This document shows, one piece after another, positions 21,852 through 33,800 of a stretch of 64,000 bases of DNA. The notes under the pieces are model-generated. The model ran no database searches. It was not told the origin of the DNA and worked only from the letters and a program-made list of their open reading frames with translations. Each line of letters begins with the position of its first letter. Positions within the stretch are counted from its first letter, which is position 1. The translations under genes and the position numbers were made by a program. Source of the stretch: Ulota crispa (lineage: Eukaryota; Streptophyta; Bryopsida; Orthotrichales; Orthotrichaceae); the NCBI GenBank assembly GCA_963920765.1, contig OY987245.1, positions 19,484,727 to 19,548,726 on the forward strand. Direction: 5' to 3'.

Positions 21852-24400
21852 TTGGAAGTGGGAAGCAGTAGTGCGCCGAGTGCAGAACAAGGAGGGCCGC
21901 ACCGTCCAAGCAGGAGAGCCACAGAAGGCAACTTGATGGCGCAGCGTAGAAGGGTGGGCACTACGCCTCTAGGGTGGGAGGCTCTTGCAATTGAAGTTGC
22001 AAACAGGAGTCCAATTCTGACGCGTACAAGAGTCATTGTCCCCGGATGCATACTTCTGACCTCCGACGGTGGTCAATTTTCAGCTGATGCGCGTGGAGTG
22101 GAAGTAGATATGCATTTTGAAGTAGCCGTACCATTGACGACTCAGCTTTCAGAAGGGCTGAACTACAATAGCGGTTATGTCACTAACCACTTTAGTGTTT
22201 TTGTTTCACATGCCATTCTCACTTCATGATTTTTGATACTTGACATTGTTGTTTGCACTGTAGGGATCTTTGCCTACAAGCAACGTACCTTGTTTCCAAC
22301 GGATAACAATGTCGTGGATGATGGCAGTTTGGATAACTTGGAGCTGGCAGCGGAGGAGGGCTCCGACAAGGATCCGGCTGAATTTGGGGACTTCCATTAT
22401 GAGGAACAAGACATGGGAATGGGATCCGATGGTGACCGAGACGCGAACGATGAAGAGCCATTGCGGGAGTTAGGTTTATACAATGCCAATGAAGATTTGA
22501 GCACATGGCCTTTCGAGAGGGTCTTTGTAAACTACCAGTGGCAGGACTCATCACACTCTTTGGAACAAAATACCAACAATTTCTCAGGTCCGCCACCTGG
22601 GCCTACCTCAGCAATGTCACTTTGTCCTAGTGATTACTTCATCCGTTTTTGGCCTCCAAAGACCCTTCATCGAATAGTAGAGGAGACTAATAGGTTGGTT
22701 TTCAGCCCTTTTCATTTCCATTTCTTATGCTTTTGAAGGTTCTTGGTTGCTAATTTCAGGTCCTTACTTATGTTGCACTATGCAGTTTCCTAAACAATCC
22801 GCTTTCCATGTTATCTGCTATTTCAAAAGTCAAAGTCAGTTTTGACATTGGAGGTTTTCAATACATTGCGTTTTCATTTGGGTTGACTCTCACTTTTTGT
22901 AGTTGCCAATTAGTGGTCTTCACTCTTTCTGTTCTATGCAAGTGTGAGAACTGTCCAATTTCCAAGCTATTTGGTTTTCCAAAATTTGACGTCAGTTTCC
23001 ATGGATGTGGGTGTGATGTTTGTGGGTGTAGGTACGCTATGCATCCGTCAAAAGAAAACATAGCACTCACAAATAGACAGCGAGGGTGACAACCAATTGT
23101 CATGGAGGAGCTGCTTGCGTGGTTTGGCATTTTGATTCTCATGGGATTGAAGGAGCTTCTGCATCTTTGCTGCTATTAGGATTGGCGTCCATTCTACAAC
23201 TGTCCTTTCATCTTTGGAGTTATGACACGAGACCGGTTCGAGGCAATTGCACGTTGTGTACACTTGGTAAACAACGACTTTGTTGTCACTGATAATAGTG
23301 ATCCGGGTTTTGACAATTTAGCTAAGGTTCATTGGCTTAGTCAATCATTTGTTGTAACCTCTCAAGCTTTGTACAACAACAAGCAAATTCTCACTGTTGA
23401 TGAGATTATGGTGCCCTACAAAGGTCATTTCTGCAAAATTTGTCAATACATGAAATCCAAGCTTGTGAAATTTGGAGTGAAAGTGTGGGCGCTTGCAAAC
23501 TTGGAGAGCAGGTACTTCATATGAGCAATTCTTTTCCCATTTGGTTATGCAATTTAGCTTCTCTTATTTGCTCCTTTCTCTTTGCCTAATTGTGTACTTT
23601 CCTTTCATAAGCGGTTTGGAAAGATTTCTTCTTTGGTATTATAATTATCTTAGTTTGTTTGCGTGAAGAATTTTTTTGGTTTAGGAGCTACATTTGCTAT
23701 TGTTGTAATTGCAGATACGTCTCCAACTTCATTTGTGTACTTGGGCGCGGACAATAACAGAGCTAAGGGGGACTCCATAGGAGAGAATGTGGTCTTGACA
23801 GTTGTAGCGGGCCTCCAGGGACGTGGGCACATGGTAATCATTGATTATTTTTTCACCTCTCCTCGCCTATGCATGGAGCTTATGCATTGTGGCTTATGGA
23901 CAACGGGGACATGTCGGAAGGCGAGGAAGGGATTTCCTGGCAGCCTTGCTGAGTTCTCAAACAGAGACTTGCCCAAGCGTGGTCACTTGGTGGTGAAGAT
24001 GCATCAAAGTCAAAACATAGTTGCAATTTGTTGAATGGACGCAAAGTCAGTATTCTTATTGTCCATTGCATGTGATCCAGCCGGGCAAGATTCATTTGTG
24101 GGACGGTGGATTGGACGAGAGTGGGTGCAATTCCCGACATCTCCTATACTGCTGCAGTACCAAGCTGGGATGCGCGGCGTGGATTTAGTAGATCAATAGC
24201 GCCAAGAGTATACAATGCAGCTACACAGCCACAAATGGTGGCACCGTGTCTTTTTGTTTGTATTAGATTTGGGGTTGCTAAATTCTTATATCTTGCATGC
24301 CTCTGACCTTTGTGCTGCGGGGCTTCCTATTCCCTCATGTTTGAGTTGGCGTTATGGCTTAGCAAAGGACTTGATTCACCCACGGATGGCGGTTGGTTGA
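21852..24400 (+). pseudogene. Decayed piggyBac-type (DDE_Tnp_1_7) transposase with introns
   Basis: Conserved piggyBac blocks appear in order: SDYFIRFW...IVEETNRYAM, LLAWFGILILMGLKELL, VMTRDRFEAIARCVHLVNN, LTVDEIMVPYKG (first catalytic Asp), VVAGLQGRGHMVIIDYFF (second Asp), GHLVVKM and GMRGVDLVDQ (third Asp). Three introns restore reading: 22174-22263, 22694-23031 (joining ETN to RYAM) and 23512-23714 (joining ANLES to RYVSNF). The copy is dead: in-frame stops at 23087 and 23177, a stop where the family has Trp near 24031, and a frameshift near 23735. The exon at 21852-22173 is N-terminal low-complexity sequence; its start is not defined. piggyBac enzymes cut and paste at TTAA; I could not locate the element ends. 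Confidence 0.85.
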
Positions 24401-25395
24401 ATTTGTGGCTCCCTCCAAAACTTTGCTGGAGGAGGCCTCCACTTTAGCTCTAGCCACCCCAAGCTTTGTCTTCAATGTGTGGTTTGCAGTGGCAGGACTC
24501 CTTGGATGTGCACATGCTATAATGGTGTTGTTTTTGTTTTCCAAGGAGCATGCTATATAGCAGTGCACACTCATCGTGGTATGTCCCAAGGATGGGACTA
24601 GCATGAGTGGTAATTGTAGGCGTTCTAGAGGGTCCCTCTGTTACTTGGCTATGTGCCGATTTTAGTGTGGTTTCTTTTTTGTGTGTGCAGATGTTGTTCG
24701 CCACGTTCTTCCACTCGGCAATATGCCGGTATCTGTTGTTAGGTGCTTGGCCCTTTCTTGGGGTTGGCTCTTTCATTTGACACTATGCTCGTCATTTCTA
24801 TTATGAAATTGGTCCCTTTACTTTGGGCTGGTTCTTCTGTTTTGCAATATGTTGTTTTGGTGGGTTCACGGAAATGCAAAGTGCCCCCGCTTGTTTCCAG
24901 ATGTAGGACAGTCCCCACTTATAAACCGGCAAGGTATTATAAATTCAAAGACCCATAGATGTCAATTTTCTCTTTCATCTGAAATGCAGTGAAACCGCAA
25001 TGCTTTCCTTTCTAGTTTGATGCATGCCTTTTAGGCTTGAGCTTGCAAAGTCTTGCTAGTCTTGCTTGTTAATTGCAATAAAACTGCAGTGCTAGCTTTC
25101 AAGGCTGCAGGTCACAAACTTTTATGGTCACCTCTGCACGACAGAGGAATTGCCTACCACTAGTAGAAAATTTATTAATAAATCAACAGAATTTTAACTG
25201 CAAACAGTTGATTCCATCTGTGTCTTTGGACGTATTAGCTTGGATACTTTTGTATTCCAATTTGTTATTTTTTCTGTTAATTTCTACATTTTTTTATTGT
25301 TTTTTTGTTGTTTCCGATATTCATTTGTTATTTAGGTGTGATTGTTTTCAATAGATTTACTTTAATTTACCATATTTGTTTATGATTTAATTATG
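24401..25395. other. Intergenic, probable 3' flank of the piggyBac copy
   Basis: No gene recognised. Balanced composition to about 25000 suggests remaining transposon DNA, followed by AT-rich sequence. Confidence 0.4.
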
Positions 25396-25553
25396 CAAAA
25401 AAAAAAACCCGCAGTTGGAAGCTGAGGCACTAGAACTACCACAGCCCACGCAGCTAGGAGGCAACGGGGGTGGGGATTGAACCCCCCACCTTGAGGCAAC
25501 CACCTCAACACCCTGCACCAGATGTACTACCACTAAACCACTTGCATGCCCAC
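25396..25553 (-). mobile_element. tRNA-derived SINE
   Basis: On the minus strand the 5' part reads like a tRNA gene: an A-box-like TGGTTTAGTGGTAGTA, then about 40 bases later a B-box-like GGTTCAATCCCC in a GC-rich context, an unrelated body of about 60 bases, and a terminal oligo(T) run (25397-25407 on the plus strand as A's). This order is that of plant tRNA-derived SINEs with T-rich tails. It does not fold convincingly as a functional tRNA. Target duplications were not clear. Confidence 0.7.
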
Positions 25554-27049
25554 AAGTGCACAAAGGGATGGAGTTTTTACTTATACACTACACTTTGCAA
25601 AACCAGTAAACTTTGGACAAAATTTTGGCCTATTAGAAGACTTGTTTTCAAAAAGCTTAAAACTACAAAAAGTTTGGTAATGTAGTGTGCTTTCACCTCC
25701 ATTTTTTTTTTTGGATGTCCATCTTTTAATCAAAAGTTATAAGCAAAAAACAGAGAAGTTGTTTAGAATTTTTAAAAGAATCATTTATTTTCACCCTTTT
25801 GATTTTGTTTATAACTTTTGATTGGATTTCACAAATCTCAAAAACATTATTGCAAGTGAAGGTTGGCTTCATTTTTAAATGTTTTTTAGTGCTAACGTTT
25901 TTGAAGAAAAAAGCCTTATTCTATTAAAATAGCCTCCATAGTTTGCTAGCTTCAAAAAATATGAAATTGGGAAAAGGCATGGAAATAAAACCTTGCAATT
26001 ATAAAATCAAAATTCTATAAACTTTTGAATATTTTTGAATATTTTTGAAAGGCTCTAAAAATATTTCATATGATTTTATTTCTTTTGTTTGATTTGGTTA
26101 ATAAAAGAAGGAAAAATAATAAAAATGCTCTTCAATTCTTTCAAAATATCAAATTTATGCCTCAAATATTTAAAACATCAAAAATACTCTTTACTTTTTG
26201 TAGGAGTATCAATTATACTCCTAGTAATTTGGGAAAATATTAAGAATGCTCTTGTATTTTGAATTGTCAAATATACCCTTGTGTTACTTGAAATGTAAAA
26301 TTCACTTTTGGCTTTTTCTAAGAATGTGAATTAAAGTATACCCTTGGTTATCATATAACACAAAGATATTTGATAATTTAAAATAGTTGAGGAGAATTTT
26401 CAATATTTTCCCAATATATTAGAGGCATTTGTTGGTATTTTTACAAAAAGCCAAGGGTATTTTTTATACTTTTAATCTTTGTGGGACATATATGCTTTTT
26501 TGAAAGAATTGAGGAGCATCTTTTATATTTTTTCATTAAAAAAACTCAATATTTAAAACAAAAAATGTTGTATATTTTATATAAAATTTTGTGAAGTTAG
26601 TGAAGTTATGTCCAAAAGTGTCCAAATCAATAGAATACTGTTGATTTTCTATTGTTTTGGTGTGTCCAAAAGTGTTAAGATCAACAAAAAACCATTGATT
26701 TTCTACTATTTTGTTGTGCCCAAATTGTCTAAATCAACAATAAACTATTGATTTTTTGTTGATTTGGTCATGTTTTTAGTAGACTTTAAAGGCTACTAAT
26801 GTTAAATCATATCAAATTGCAAAAAATGAAGAAGAAAACCATTCAATGTACACTCAAAATTCTAAACTATTTTAATTTTCTTAAAAACGCCTTTTATTTT
26901 TAAAACTTCAAAACATTTTCATGTAGTCCAAAAAGATTCTAGAAAGATTTCAAAAACAACCCAAACAATTGTAATAGTTTTTTGTGTTTTTCTGAAGTAT
27001 TTTAATGAATTCCAAAAAGATTCTAAAACAACTCTAATTGAGCCTAAGA
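25554..27049. other. AT-rich intergenic
   Basis: No gene. Around 26600-26760 there are three loosely repeated phrases containing CAATAGAA or CAACA and TTGATTTTCTATTGTTTTGG, a degenerate short-period repeat leading into the minisatellite. Confidence 0.5.
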
Positions 27050-28425
27050 AATTGTATTCTTAGAAAGATTTTGAAGTATTTAAACAAATTTTATAACTAA
27101 AGATTTCAAAAAGATTCAAAACAAGGTTCTCAAAGATTCTTTAAAAAGTCACAAAGAGTTTCAAAGATTCTCAAAGATTCTCAAAGATTCTTAAAGGTTC
27201 TTTAAAAACTTGAAAAGATTCTCAAAGATTCTCTAAAAAGTCTCAAAGATTCTTTAAAAAGTCTCAAAGATTCTCAAAGATTCTAAAAGATTCTCAAATA
27301 TCCTCAAAGATTCTCAAAGAGTCCAAAAGATTCTTGAAGATTCTTGAAGATTCTCAAAGATTCCAAAATATTCTCGAAGAACCTCAAAGATTCTTGAAGA
27401 ATCTAAAAGATTCTTGAAGATTCACAAATATTCTTAAAGATTCCAAAAAGATTCTCAAAGATCCTCAAAGATTCTCAAACATTCCAAGAGAATCTCAAAG
27501 AATCCAAAAGATTCTCAAAGATTCTCAAAGATTCTCAAAAATCCTGAAAAGATCCTCAAAGATCCTCACAGATTTTCAAAGATTCCAAGAAAATCTCAAA
27601 GATTATTGAAGATTCTTAAAGATTCTCAAATATTCTTAAAGACCATAAACCGTGAACCCTAATCCCAAACCTCCATTCCTTTTGCCCCTTGTAAAATTTG
27701 GTACTTTACTTTTTTGAGTTTCTGCGCTTTTTTGCTCGTTCAGAATGCTACGGGATATCGGACCGAAGCGCAAACCACGCGCATAGACCCGTTTAGGGTG
27801 TGTGCTACTCTTCCGCGCTTCTTTGTGCGTTCAGAATGCTACGGGTTACCTTACCGAAGCGCAGACCACGCACATAGACCTGTTTAGGGTGCGTGCTACT
27901 CTTCCGCGCTTCTTTGTGCGTCCGGAATAATCTTTTATAAAGATTTTGATGTATTTTAATGAAGTCCAAAAAGTTTTTAAAAAGACTCTTCAAGATTTCA
28001 AGAAGATTTTCAAAGATTCTCAAAGATTCTTAAAAATTCTTAAAGATTCTCTAAAGAGTCTCAAAGATTCTCAAAGATTCTCAAAGATTCTCAAAGATTC
28101 TCAAAGATTCTTTAAAAACTCTTAAAGATTTTTTGAAAAGTCTCAAAGATTCTCAAATATTCTCAAGGATTCTTTAAAAACTCTCAAAGATTCTCAAAGA
28201 TTCACAGAGATTCTCAAAGATTCGCAACGATTCTCAAAAATTCTTGGATAATTCTCAAAGATTCTCAAAGATTCTTAAATTTTTATAAAGATTCTCAAAT
28301 ATTCTCAAAGGTTCCCAAAGATTCTCAAAGATTTTCAAAGATTTTTATTTTTTTGAAAGATTCTAAAATATTCTCAAAGATTTTTAAAGATTCCAAAAAG
28401 ATTCTCAAAAGATTCTCAAAGATTC
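27050..28425. repeat. Degenerate 10-bp minisatellite (TCTCAAAGAT)n
   Basis: About 1.1 kb of variants of TCTCAAAGAT, including TTTAAAAAGTCTCAAAGAT and TTCTTGAAGAT forms, is split by a GC-richer insertion at about 27640-27930. No coding meaning; frames across it are repeat artefacts. Confidence 0.9.
27715..27927. repeat. GC-rich ~104-bp tandem repeat inside the minisatellite
   Basis: Two full units and part of a third contain GCGCTT, TTGTGCGTTCAGAATGCTAC, ACCGAAGCGCA, ACCACGC and ATAGACC followed by GTTTAGGGTG. The composition is unlike the surrounding AT-rich minisatellite, so it arrived separately and then duplicated. Confidence 0.85.
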
Positions 28426-29167
28426 CTAAATTGATTTTGAAACAATCTAAAATTTCTGTTGATTTAGACAATGGTGTCCAAATCAATAGAACGTAAGTAG
28501 TTTTTTACAAAATTCTGTTGAATTAGTCAATTAGCGTGTGCAAGTGCCCAAAACAATATGAAGGTGTTGATTTTTTGTTGTTTTGGACGGAGTTTTCTAC
28601 TAGTGTACAAAGGCCCAAACGTCGATACAGGCACCGGCCCTCTCCAACTGGATACCCTCCTGCCGAGGCTCCACGCGCTCTTCTGGCCGCATAGGTTGTG
28701 CACATCAGCTTCCTTCTCATTGATCTGTGGGAGCTGACCGTGTACGAAGACCCCATCCAATGTACTTCCGGGCGACCCGACTCCTCCAAGTATGATCTTG
28801 CAAACTCGCACATTCATCTACGCCTTTCAAATTTCGGCTTCAAATTTTTTTGAGCAATTCCCAATAGCAATGCACCGCTCCTCACCGTAGCGATTCCAAG
28901 ATGAGTGCAACGTGAATTTCTTGTAAATAAAGAAGTCTTGACACACGACTACTCATCCACACGGTGCTCCGATTTTGCAAAAGTTTGAGGTGATGCGGGC
29001 TCCATCAGCGTCGCCAAATTTTTTGAACCACCCCCCTCCAATGACAATGCAATCAATCCGGTCACAAGAGCCTAAACCATTCTACTTGCGAAACTTGAAA
29101 ATTGAGGCCTCCACCGTATCTGGAGGATACGGAGCCGTAGCTGCAAGGCCCGTAGTCGTTCAAGGGT
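28426..29167. other. Intergenic with an unidentified GC-rich fragment (28590-28815)
   Basis: Two overlapping minus-strand frames of 96 codons cover the GC-rich part; one contains CKIILGGVGSPGSTLDGVFV. I recognise no family. It may be a remnant of a mobile element or a captured gene piece. The rest has no features. Confidence 0.4.
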
Positions 29168-29169
29168 TA

Positions 29170-29564
29170 AGGTAGAAGCACCCATTGCCACCACTGCCTC
29201 ATTCCCAACCAGTAGGGTGTGCTATTTCCACTATGAGTAAGGATAGGTGCTTTGGAATGCGTTTTTTTGTCCTTTTCAAGATTGGGGCTACTTAAGTAAT
29301 GCCACATGTCCCAAAGTGAGGTAGGAAGTAATGAGCAAAAAGTAGTTTGGCTAGTATTGGAATTGCATACATCTAGATATTGGCAATGGGTGTGGAACAC
29401 TTGACTCCCAAAATTCACAATAATTCCAGTTTTGAAAATAAAATTATGAAAAATTTGCAATCCCAATATTTCTTATCTTCCTACATGGGAAAAATATTTT
29501 TGCCTCAACTCTTTGTAGTTTTATGCAAAATCGCTTAAGTTATTAGATATGGGTGCTTCCTCCT
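29170..29564. mobile_element. TA-flanked MITE, family C (GGTAGRAGCACCC ends), diverged
   Basis: The ends AGGTAGAAGCACCCATTGCC and AGGAGGAAGCACCCATATCT (reverse) are inverted relatives of those at 35246 and 48262, with TA just outside on each side. The body is more diverged than in those copies. Confidence 0.65.
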
Positions 29565-29566
29565 TA

Positions 29567-30837
29567 CCACCTCCTTGAAAGAAAGAAGAAGGAACACATA
29601 TTTTTGTTGAACACATTGCTATTGTTTTAAAATGTATTTTTGCTTTAAGTAATTCAAAAGTCCTATATTTTTAATTTCAAATTCAAGCACCTCCAATTTT
29701 TTTGAACATAGTCTTAGAATGATAGAGGTAAAACAAATCTTTTGATCCAAATAAAAAATTAGCATTAAATTCTCACTTTTCATGCTCAAAGCACATCTTC
29801 GGGGAGTGGCGTTAGCAATTTTGGGTGTGATAGTTAACAATTCCCTAAAAAGATAACTCTAATTGTATTGGAGAGCAAGCTTTCAAAGTGTGACTACAAG
29901 TAAATCCAAATTGATGCTAATGCATGTCTCTTGAGAGCCACAAACTTGATAAATCCTAAGTTTGATTAACTTAAATTATGCAATTTAACCCCTAAGCGTC
30001 CAAGAGGATGAAAATTGTCCTTTCAATGCTGAAAACACACCCTAAGGGTGGAAAAAGATTTTTTTTTCAATTTTGTTTTCTTGAAAGTGGTCAGAGAGAT
30101 GTGCCACATCATTGAATGTCAAAAATAACTGCTTTCAATGCCTCCATATTTTTTTAAACACCAATTTGTAAAGAGATGTACAAGGTCCCTACTACCCTTT
30201 TTGTGAGGGCAGGATACACTATTGCCTTTTCCTTCTTTTGAGGAGAATATGATATCTCTTAGACACATGCCACAGGCTGTTCACCCGCCCATGAACAATG
30301 CACTCTCCTTGGTCTGAGGCCACGGGTTCAAGGTCCTTTAAGGGTTAAGAAATGCTTTTCTTGGTAATCCACCTCTTTGAGAGTGATTGCTATTTTGTCA
30401 AAAATTCAAAATTGGCAAAAATTCAAGAAGCACCTAGTGTAATATGAGATTGAAGTGGTTGTTTCAATTGTCTCCAAACAAATAATCATACAAAATGTAA
30501 AGCAAGATAGAAGCACCCATTTCTGTTACCTCTATGAATCCATCCCTTCAAAATAAATGCAAATAAACAAGAACTCGTTAAGAAAGTGACGTGAAAGCTG
30601 TCACTAAACGAAGAGCCCCCAATCAAATACAGTATGAGGTAGTGATTTAGGGTTCAATGGAATATGGACAAAGCCCACTTTAAAATACCAGAAATGGGCA
30701 TTCCTACAATTCCACTAATGAAAATGTACAGAAAACTACAATTTTAGTACAAAATACATCTATTTTTTACCTCCAAATTTCTGAATTTCAATTGCCCTTT
30801 ATGAGAAAAATAGCACTTACAACACGCTTCATCTAAC
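29567..30837. other. AT-rich intergenic downstream of the ceramidase-like gene
   Basis: No gene recognised. A fragment reading GATAGAAGCACCCATTTCTG near 30507 is probably one end of another family C element. The last few hundred bases should hold the 3' untranslated region of the minus-strand gene. Confidence 0.45.
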
Positions 30838-33800
30838 TCAAGCCCGAATAAGAGACTCATTTTCATCGTGCAAAGGGCTCCCACTAGAAGACCTTCCATT
30901 CCAACAGGCTTTCAATTTGTTCATTACACTATCCCCACCTCCTCTAGGACTTCCGTTTGCTCTCGCTTGTTGTCGCCATTTATCAAGTAAACTCTGCCTG
31001 CACGCACCAATCAGAACACAATGTTGACACTTTGCTCAGAACAAAAGAAAAAAAATAAAGTTAGTAGTTAGACCATTCACTGTTCACAAATTCAAAATCA
31101 CTTCGCAGAATCAGCACTAACTTCATAGAATTTGTACAATATATTCTAGTGGAACCATAACTTGCAAGTATCGTTTCAAGCTTTACCTTTCAATTCGCGC
31201 GTTGCGACTATAGAGCATGATGATGGTCAAAACAGGAACCATGGCGGCACTTAGGTGCTTCAAAGTGTGCCCACTCACTGTAAAGTGAGTCCACCTGTAG
31301 AACTTCATGTCGTATGCTTCTTCAATTTTTGCCAACAAATACCAGCCTGCGTTTCATCGACTAACAACACGTCAAAATAGTTGGAAATAACAGTCAAGAG
31401 AGCAAACTGAGAAAATGAAATCAAACATTATATCCTAGGGAAAATTTCATGGATACCCCTGAAATTTGTAATAATTTCATAGATACCCCTGCTTTTTCAG
31501 AAATTTCACAAATATCCTTGGACCAAACTTTTCAGGCATTTTTTTTTGTTGTGCATGCTATTTCCCTTCTTCCTTTGTGCGCACAGTACATTTTGTTATG
31601 CGTACACACAAAGGAAGAAAGGAAGTGTATCTGTGAAATTTCTGAAAAAGCAAGGGTATCTATGAAATTATTGCAAACTTCAGGGGTATCCATGAAATTT
31701 ACCCTATATTCTACAGTACCTTGATAGACCTGATACTGTTTACAAGCATAAAATTTCAGGGCTACACAAACAAGAAGTTGGGCCAGGCTTGAATAAGAAC
31801 CTGCAGCCCAAAGCCAATAATGGGAATGGGAGTATTTGGGTGGCAACAGGATAGCCATAGCGGGGATAGCAAGGCAAGGCACAAACTGTACTAGCGCGTA
31901 AAGTCGTAGATCGTTGAACAGCCTGCAATTCAAAACACAACATCATCAATCTAGTATTAAGTTATTCCCCAGGAATATTCATGTTCTGTACTCTCTGAAA
32001 TAACTGCTATAATGCCACAATTGGCTTTGCATCAAAATTACTACACTGAATAGTGCGTTTAGGTTGCCCCACACTAGTTTCTCAAATATTTCACACTATA
32101 TGAATATTTACTGCTGCTACAGTAATTTCATCAAAAAATACTACAATAAATAAATTTTAAATGGCATGTTAACAACAACGAGGCTGAGAAAAGACAAATT
32201 AGCATCTTCCAAGTCATAAACCATGTAATATCCAGGTATTTAGAGAGTTGCATGCACTTCCAAGTGGCCAAGTGATGAGTCATGAGGTAACTTACCAGGA
32301 TAAGGCAACCTAATTGTCAGGGCAACCTAAATGCAATATTCAATGTACTGATCATGATAAAATACACACATATACAACAGGCCACATCCCAACTACCAAA
32401 CTGAAAAAAACTCTATGCACCTACCGCCAGTATGCCACACTGCCTGCACCCACAATGAGAAGGGGGAAGATGGACGCCCTTCCAGTAGTCTCGTCAATCC
32501 GCTCAATAATGAAGACTGCCATCACCGAGGCAAAAGCGATAGTCATCTGAAATGCAATCCAGCATAATCTTCAGATTATCAGGGAAAATTTCAGGTGTGG
32601 CTCAAACTTGTGTCAGCTCAAAAGGAGCAGTTATTACTAGAACCATCTAGAGTTCGACCCGTACAACTCATCTAGTCCCTCTGTCCCTCTAAAAAGCTCC
32701 AAATCAGACACATTTCTTGTACCACTAAAAAGCTTCTTTTTGCTGATTTCAAACACTGAGAAAGCGTTTCCCATGTTCAATGATCTCATGGGGGCAAGTT
32801 TAAGCCATTAAAGAGCATTCCTTTCCTAGCAAGCTTGGCCTTGCCCATATGAGGTAACCATTGTTGCTACTAATCTTTCAAATCATCAATAATGAGGAGC
32901 TGGCAGCATGTACAAATATGGTGCTTTATGCATGGAATTTGAGTGCCCAAATAGCGACATCAAAGCTGGAGATTTTGCATACATTTGATAAGTGGTGTAT
33001 TGATTCTAGAATGCATGTGTCAGTAGTACAAAGACTAAAAACATAGTTAATTCTTTGCAAGGAAGCTTTTTGGACGTTTTTAGAGGGACAGGAGGGAGTA
33101 ATGAAGAAAACAGCATGGATAAATTGAACATGCTTGACTTACAGGGAGACTAATACAAAGACTAAAAACACGGTTAATCCTTTGCAAATAAGCTTTTTGG
33201 ACGTTTTTAGAAGGACAGGAGGGAGTGATGAAATAAAACAGCATGGAAGAATTGAACATGCTTGACTTACAGGGAGACGATCCCAGACGAGACGAGCGTC
33301 ACTAGGCTTGAGATGGTAGTAAGCCGACCCAAAGGAGGTCGCCGTAATGCCAACGAAAAAGGCCGTCCACCCGATCACTTCGCCCTTCAAGCTGCGTCAT
33401 CAACACAACGAAATTCAATAACCTAAACAACACAAAACTGGCACACAAAGGTTCAAAAACTGGCAAATTATCCTCCATCAAGGTCAACATTTCGCCACAA
33501 AATTACAGGAGCGCCAACCTCAATCCAAAGTTGTTGCCGTGGAGTGTAAGAACCAAGCCGACGATGCCAATGACCAAGAAAGGGAAGTTCGACACCACAT
33601 TTAACGTATTAGGTATCCCTGCAAGTCAAAAAAAACAACAATCAAGAAATTTCAAAAGATGTCAATTGTCAACAAACAGCATAGCCATTTCTCAGCTGTC
33701 TCTTAGGACGTACTAAACGACACCTCCTGAGATCATAGTTACAAAACATATGAAAAGCAATTCAAACTCAAACCGAAAATAAAAAGTAAAATGGCTTGAC

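Noticed and set aside
25400..25553. Functional tRNA gene
   Set aside because: The B box is tRNA-like, but acceptor-stem pairing is not evident and the sequence continues into a body with an oligo(T) tail, fitting a SINE.
27050..28425. CRISPR-like array
   Set aside because: The repeats are 10 bp, degenerate and without unique spacers, and the DNA is eukaryotic.
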